A stretch of 10,273 bases of DNA. It comes from Clostridiales bacterium (GTDB lineage: Bacteria; Bacillota; Clostridia; Lachnospirales; Lachnospiraceae). The position numbers and the translations under genes were made by a program. Every line of letters starts with the position of its first letter. Position 1 is the first letter of the stretch. Below, piece by piece: positions 6,660 to 10,273 of the stretch. Where the stretch lies: positions 3,415 to 13,687 of the forward strand of contig JAHZHG010000037.1 of NCBI GenBank assembly GCA_019420425.1, in the 5' to 3' direction. The notes beneath the pieces were generated by a model that saw only the letters and a program-made list of their open reading frames with translations, was not told the origin of the DNA and searched no databases.

Positions 6660-7541
6660 ATGAGTAAGGTTGCGATAGTGACAGACAGCAACAGCGGAAT
6701 TACCCAGGGACAGGCAGAGGAATACGGCGTATACGTACTGCCGATGCCCTTTTTCATTAACGGAAAATTATATTTTGAGGATATCAATCTGACGCAGAAG
6801 GAGTTTTACGAAAAGCTGACCGGCGGTGCGGAGATTTCCACATCCATGCCCGCAGTGGGAGATGTGACGGAGCTCTGGGACAAGCTGCTGAAGTCCTATG
6901 ACGAGATTGTGCATATTCCCATGTCCAGCGGCCTCAGCAGCTCCTGCGAAACAGCAATGATGCTGGCTCAGGACTACGAGGGAAGAGTACACGTGGCCAA
7001 TAACCAGCGGATTTCCGTTACCCAGCGCCAGTCTGTACTGGATGCCAAGGCCCTGGCCGATCACGGAAAAAACGGTGAGTTCATCAAAAACTATCTGGAA
7101 GAGACAAAATACGATTCCAGCATTTATATTATGGTGGAAACGCTGAAATATCTCAAAAAGGGCGGAAGAATCACCCCCGCAGCCGCAGCCCTCGGTACGC
7201 TGCTGCGGCTCAAGCCGGTTCTGCAGATCCAGGGAGAAAAACTGGACGCCTTTTCAAAAGCACGGACGGTTAAGGCTGCAAAAACAACAATGATAGAAGC
7301 GATTCAGCATGACTGCTGTACACGGTTCGGCTCGTCAGAAAAGGGCGAAAATATGTGGATCCATATGGCCTATTCGGGAGAGGACGAGGAGATCAGAAAG
7401 TGGAAAAAAGAGGTACAGGCCCTCTACCCGGATCACCAGATTGAGGTGGATCCGTTATCCCTGAGCGTTGCCTGCCATATCGGACCGGGGGCGATTGCCA
7501 TCACCTGCTGCAAGCAGATGCAGGAAGAAATCCTGAAGTAG
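6660..7541 (+). CDS. DegV family protein, probable fatty-acid-binding subunit (FakB-like)
   Basis: The product is 293 residues. I chose the ATG at 6660 because AGGAGG (6649-6654) lies 5 bases before it and the sequence from there, SKVAIVTDSNSGI, matches the family start; an ATG at 6615 lies upstream in frame but has no such site. Family marks in order: TDSNSG near residue 8, STSMPAVGDV near 60, PMSSGLSSSCETA near 85, YLKKGGRITPAAAALGTLLRLKP near 160-183, and ACHIGPGAIAI near the C-terminus. DegV/FakB proteins hold a single fatty acid in a buried pocket and present it to the kinase FakA, which makes acyl-phosphate for PlsX and phospholipid synthesis. The kinase gene is not in this window, so the FakB role is inferred from the fold. 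The FabT-like gene follows 11 bases later in the same unit, which supports a lipid role. Confidence 0.88.
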   Translation: MSKVAIVTDSNSGITQGQAEEYGVYVLPMPFFINGKLYFEDINLTQKEFYEKLTGGAEISTSMPAVGDVTELWDKLLKSYDEIVHIPMSSGLSSSCETAMMLAQDYEGRVHVANNQRISVTQRQSVLDAKALADHGKNGEFIKNYLEETKYDSSIYIMVETLKYLKKGGRITPAAAALGTLLRLKPVLQIQGEKLDAFSKARTVKAAKTTMIEAIQHDCCTRFGSSEKGENMWIHMAYSGEDEEIRKWKKEVQALYPDHQIEVDPLSLSVACHIGPGAIAITCCKQMQEEILK

Positions 7542-7552
7542 AGGAAGGCCGG

Positions 7553-7999
7553 ATGAATACGTACGATACATTCCACCATGTACTGGTGAGCCTGTTCAAT
7601 GACATTATGGATATTGAAAGCAAGGCGATTATTACGGAGGAATACCGGGACATCACCAATAACGATATGCATGTGATTGAGGCCATCGGCATTGGCGAGG
7701 CAAAAAATATGTCCACCGTGGCCCGGCTGCTGTCCGTAACCGTAGGAACCCTAACCATAGCTATAAATAACCTGGTGAAAAAGGGCTATGTACAGCGCAA
7801 CCGCAGCGAAAAGGACCGGCGGGTGGTGCTGATTTCCCTCACCGGGAAAGGCGAAAAGGCCTTTTATCACCATCAGCGTTTTCACGAGGAGATGATCAGG
7901 GCCACGATAGAGGGACTTTCCGATGAGGAAACCAGAGTGCTGGTTAAGGCACTGAAAAATCTGAATCAGTTTTTCCGGGAATATCCGGGCAGGCACTAA
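7553..7999 (+). CDS. fabT: MarR family transcriptional regulator, FabT-like
   Basis: The product is 148 residues, starting at an ATG with AGGAAGG (7542-7548) 4 bases upstream. It shows the MarR layout: N-terminal dimer helix (TFHHVLVSLFNDIMDIESKA), winged helix-turn-helix at about residues 50-95 (STVARLLSVTVGTLTIAINNLVKKGYV), wing with DRRVVLISLT, and C-terminal dimer helices ending in LNQFFREY. The spacing and the phrases NDMHVIEAIG, VTVGTLT and SEKDRRVV look closer to streptococcal FabT than to generic MarR proteins. FabT represses type II fatty-acid synthesis genes when loaded with long-chain acyl-ACP. It is usually the first gene of the fab operon; here it closes a two-gene unit with a DegV protein and no fab genes are visible. 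A FabT-like palindrome at the unit's promoter suggests self-regulation. Generic MarR is the fallback assignment. Confidence 0.8.
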   Translation: MNTYDTFHHVLVSLFNDIMDIESKAIITEEYRDITNNDMHVIEAIGIGEAKNMSTVARLLSVTVGTLTIAINNLVKKGYVQRNRSEKDRRVVLISLTGKGEKAFYHHQRFHEEMIRATIEGLSDEETRVLVKALKNLNQFFREYPGRH

Positions 8000-9780
8000 A
8001 TGCCCAGACATTCCTCCAGAATAGAAAATGGCGCAGGCCCGATGCGAAGCACCTGTTCATGGTAGCTTTTCAACGTAAAGGCATTGCCCATTTTTTCTTT
8101 TGTCCGCTCCTGCATCGAGGAGAAATTCAAATATCCCACATAGTATTTCAGATAATTGGCCGGGGCCTCTGCGATGGTATCATACAGACTGTCTGCGGAA
8201 GCGGCGTTCAGTCCAAGACGGGAGAGATAGTCCGCCACATTCTGCCGGGTGTAGCCGTAATAGTGGATGCCGATGTCCAGAATAGAAGAAATCCCCAGCA
8301 TCAGCGAACGGTTCAGCTGACAGAGCTTTGCCAGCCTGGGATTTTCTGACCAGGTGGAGTAGGCGTACATCTCCACATAGGTCGCCCAACCTTCGGTATA
8401 GCCGCCAAAAGAAATGACACTGCGGATCGGATCATCCGTGCAGGAGGCAGAATAAATCGTCTGGTAGAGGTGCCCCGGGTAGCCCTCATGGGCCAGGGTG
8501 GTGTACAGCTCCATGGTGTTCAGGCTGTTTGTTGGGTTTAAGTAGATGACATGGCTGCTGGTGTCGTCAATGGGCGGGGTAAGATAAAAGGCCGGACTTA
8601 AGTAGTTGCTGAGGGAATCGTCCACATATTTGATCTCGCAGCTGACCGCGGGAGGCTCCGGAAAATCCTGGGTTACCGTGTCGCGCAGGCGGGAGAGCAG
8701 CGTAACCGGAAGGGCGGCCCCCGAATCAGCAGCGGGTTCCATTTCAGAAGCCAGATCCGGGTTCTCCGCCACCAGATTCTGCAGGGCATTGAAATCCTTT
8801 GCCAGCTGATGGCGGATTTTTTCTTCGATTGCCTCCAGGCCGGAAAAATCCCCCGTCTGCAGCCTGGCCAGGTATTCGTAATACGCCTGCCCGTCGGGAA
8901 ACCGGGACAGGGAGCCGTTCTCCTTTACTTCGGCAGGCGCAGCGCCGTAGAGAGACTTCCGCAGGGCGGTCAGTTCCTCAATCAGCCGCTCATAGGCAGG
9001 AATGACGTGTCCCTGAACCAACTGGCTGTTCTGCTGCTTGTAGGAGATTTTCTCATCCGCAGTCAGGTTGCTGAAGCGATCCATCGTCTGGTCAAACACG
9101 GTAATCAGATAGTGGTTTTCCGGATCGGAGATAAAGGATTGGCACTGTTCAATGACATGTCCGGCGGCGGTATCGCTCATAAACAGCCCGGCCTTTGCCT
9201 TGGCTTTTTCCAGCTCCAGAATAGAAGAAAAATAATCCGGCACCTGCCCAAGCAGGCCAAGGTAATCCTGAATGTCCTGTCTGGTGCGGAACGTATATTC
9301 CGCCAGCAGAATCGGCAGCTGAGCCTGTATGCCCAGGGTGGGGCTTAAGGGTTCCTGGTACAGAATGTATCCGCCGCCCTCCTTCTCCAGCTCCAGCCAG
9401 GCCTTCAGAATCTTCCAGGTCAGCTGATTTTCCGGGGAAAGCTGAGCAGAGTCGATGCGGTTCAGTGCGTGCAGCGTGTTTTCACAGGAGGCGGCCATGC
9501 GCAGGCAGGCCTCCGGTTCGGCGCTTCCCAGAGAAATGGAATAATCGTCAATGCCGTAATTTTGCGGGAACGCCAACGTATAGTGCAGATTCAGCGTATT
9601 CCCGGAGAGCTCCTCCCGGAACAGGGATTCCGTAAACCGGGAGAACCGCTGATCCTCCGTAGGCACATGAAAGAAAAAGAAGGCGGCCAGAGCCAGCACA
9701 AGAAGCACGGCGCCCACGGCGGCAGACGCTCTGCGGCGCTGCTTCAGCCGGGCAATGAGAGAAGAAAATAGATTTTTCAC
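7996..9780 (-). CDS. DUF885 family protein with HEGYPGH motif, membrane-anchored
   Basis: The product is 594 residues from the GTG at 9780, which has TTGGAG (9786-9791) 5 bases upstream. The frame stays open to about 10152, but that extension runs antisense through a T-box leader and is not coding. Residues about 20-37 form one membrane segment after a basic stretch (KQRRR), with no lipobox or clear cleavage site, so the bulk should lie outside the cell as a signal-anchored enzyme. The DUF885 marks are HEGYPGH at residues 431-437, GGYTEGWATYVE with Glu463 and Glu470, and the ending FTLKSYHEQVLRIGPAPFSILEE. The His-Glu motif and downstream Glu suggest a zinc-dependent hydrolase or peptidase, but the family's substrate is not established. 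The stop overlaps the converging fabT stop. No clear promoter was found on the minus strand upstream. Confidence 0.88.
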   Translation of the reverse strand: MKNLFSSLIARLKQRRRASAAVGAVLLVLALAAFFFFHVPTEDQRFSRFTESLFREELSGNTLNLHYTLAFPQNYGIDDYSISLGSAEPEACLRMAASCENTLHALNRIDSAQLSPENQLTWKILKAWLELEKEGGGYILYQEPLSPTLGIQAQLPILLAEYTFRTRQDIQDYLGLLGQVPDYFSSILELEKAKAKAGLFMSDTAAGHVIEQCQSFISDPENHYLITVFDQTMDRFSNLTADEKISYKQQNSQLVQGHVIPAYERLIEELTALRKSLYGAAPAEVKENGSLSRFPDGQAYYEYLARLQTGDFSGLEAIEEKIRHQLAKDFNALQNLVAENPDLASEMEPAADSGAALPVTLLSRLRDTVTQDFPEPPAVSCEIKYVDDSLSNYLSPAFYLTPPIDDTSSHVIYLNPTNSLNTMELYTTLAHEGYPGHLYQTIYSASCTDDPIRSVISFGGYTEGWATYVEMYAYSTWSENPRLAKLCQLNRSLMLGISSILDIGIHYYGYTRQNVADYLSRLGLNAASADSLYDTIAEAPANYLKYYVGYLNFSSMQERTKEKMGNAFTLKSYHEQVLRIGPAPFSILEECLGI

Positions 9781-9785
9781 ATTTA

Positions 9786-9791
9786 CTCCAA
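9786..9791 (-). promoter_or_regulatory. Ribosome binding site of the DUF885 gene
   Basis: On the minus strand TTGGAG is followed by 5 bases and then GTG. It selects the GTG at 9780 over all the longer in-frame starts, because the membrane segment then falls at the normal N-terminal position. Confidence 0.65.
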
Positions 9792-9850
9792 TACAGTGTT
9801 TGTTAAACCTTATGAGGACAGCCAGCCAAAAATACCAGCAAAAAAGCCCC

Positions 9851-9879
9851 TTGACAGAGATTGGCAGTTGTGATAGCCT
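9851..9879 (+). promoter_or_regulatory. Promoter of the T-box transcript
   Basis: A perfect TTGACA (9851-9856) is followed after 17 bases by TAGCCT (9874-9879), a weak -10 helped by a TG at 9871-9872 in the extended -10 position. Transcription would start near 9886. It diverges from the DUF885 start, 70 bases away. Confidence 0.6.
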
Positions 9880-9894
9880 TTGAGGTAGAAGCAA

Positions 9895-9913
9895 TGTCCG
9901 GTATAGCCGGACA
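9895..9913 (+). other. Small perfect hairpin at the 5' end of the T-box transcript
   Basis: TGTCCGG and CCGGACA form a 7-bp perfect stem around the loop TATAG, about 10 bases after the predicted start of transcription and 15 bases before T-box stem I. No T run follows, so it is not a terminator. It could protect the 5' end of the RNA or be a protein-binding palindrome in DNA. Confidence 0.5.
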
Positions 9914-9928
9914 GTCATAAACAGCAAA

Positions 9929-10211
9929 CTCAGCGACGAAAAGAGTAGTTCTGTCTGCTTGGCACAGAGAGCTCCCGGCTGGTGAAAGGGAGGCAAAAGG
10001 GCAGGATGAAGATGGCTTCTGAGAGGCACAGGTGAACGCATAGCGCGCAAGCCTGCGACAGGTCCGCCTGTTATAGCGGCAGGGTATTTTCGTACCCATA
10101 GAGGTCCGTACTGCGAGGTGCGGATAAAGAGAAGTGGTAACACGGGGAGCACTCGTCTTCTGGATGATCGGGTATGGGGTCATTTTATGGAGATTGGGTG
10201 TTTTTTATTTT
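9929..10211 (+). promoter_or_regulatory. T-box riboswitch leader (tRNA-sensing antitermination)
   Basis: Stem I is complete. Its base pairs CTCAG (9929-9933) with CTGAG (10019-10023); the loop E strand AGTA is at 9944-9947; CTGC/GCAG pair at 9955 and 10001; the AGAGAG motif is at 9966-9971; the head is CTCCC (9972) and GGGAG (9988) around GGCTGGTGAAA. Hairpins ACAGG-tccg-CCTGT (10058-10071) and GGGTA/TACCC (10082-10097) follow. The T-box is AGTGGTAACACGG: AGAAG (10130) pairs with CTTCT (10157) and ACG (10142) with CGT (10154), leaving the TGGTAAC bulge free to bind the tRNA end. TGGT implies an A before CCA. After the loop GAA (10008-10010) the specifier could be GAT (10011, Asp) or ATG (10012, Met). 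The controlled gene lies to the right of the window. Confidence 0.9.
10150..10211 (+). terminator. T-box terminator, alternative to the antiterminator
   Basis: CACTCGTCTTC (10150-10160) pairs with GGAGATTGGGTG (10189-10200) with one bulged T and some G-T pairs, followed by TTTTTTATTTT. An inner helix ATGATC/GGTCAT extends it. The 5' arm shares CGTCTTC with the antiterminator, so the two folds exclude each other, as expected for a T-box that terminates when the tRNA is charged. Confidence 0.8.
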
Positions 10212-10273
10212 GTATTGTTTGATTCGTATTGGATACCGGGACGCCGCTATGGTGGGGAGGTTGTCCATCCGTC

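Noticed and set aside
8809..9348. 179-residue plus-strand ORF inside the DUF885 gene
   Set aside because: It is antisense to a clear family member, with no ribosome binding site and no recognisable motif.
9781..10152. N-terminal extension of the DUF885 frame to give a 718-residue protein
   Set aside because: It runs antisense through the T-box leader, has no family resemblance, and the membrane segment would lie in the middle of the protein. The GTG at 9780 has a good ribosome binding site.
10230..10270. Helix GGAT...GGAC with GTCC-ATCC after the T-box terminator, and an ATG at 10249 as a gene start
   Set aside because: The helix is short with a bulge and a long loop, and the ATG has no ribosome binding site. 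The window ends before either can be judged.

Overview
The window looks like chromosome of an endospore-forming Gram-positive anaerobe, most likely a clostridial gut commensal of the Lachnospiraceae type. The evidence is a very large multi-domain wall-anchored adhesin, a SpmB spore-maturation protein, a DegV/FakB plus FabT-like pair, a T-box leader and strong Shine-Dalgarno sites. Genus cannot be read from the sequence alone.

Layout. (1) 1-5903, + strand: the 3' part of a giant surface adhesin whose start lies upstream of the window. About 1,970 residues are visible: the tail of one Cna-B-like domain, two further Cna-B domains, 14 tandem SpaA/prealbumin-type domains, two more Cna-B-like domains, a Pro/Thr stalk and a C-terminal sorting signal. 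The frame is broken by an apparent single-base deletion near 2883, so the gene appears as two overlapping ORFs. (2) 5921-5957: intrinsic terminator. (3) 6020-6544: spmB without spmA beside it. (4) 6575-7999: a two-gene unit, a DegV family fatty-acid-binding protein followed 11 bases later by a FabT-like MarR regulator. It is preceded by a good sigma-A promoter and a FabT-like palindrome just after the predicted transcription start. (5) 7996-9780, - strand: a membrane-anchored DUF885 protein with an HEGYPGH motif, converging on the regulator with a 4-base overlap. (6) 9851-10211, + strand: promoter, small hairpin and a complete T-box leader with its terminator. It must control a gene to the right of the window, probably an aminoacyl-tRNA synthetase or amino-acid gene. 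The last 62 bases (10212-10273) hold no gene start I can support.

How the parts fit. The adhesin is a free-standing surface structure, probably stiffened by intramolecular isopeptide bonds in nearly every domain. DegV/FakB and FabT plausibly form a lipid-supply module: the first carries exogenous fatty acid for phosphorylation, the second would repress in response to long-chain acyl-ACP and probably controls its own operon. The DUF885 protein and the T-box transcript diverge from a shared region of about 100 bases. I saw no mobile element, CRISPR array, tRNA or rRNA. I see no clearly new system; the items most worth following up are the adhesin frameshift, the FabT-like operator and the ambiguous T-box specifier.
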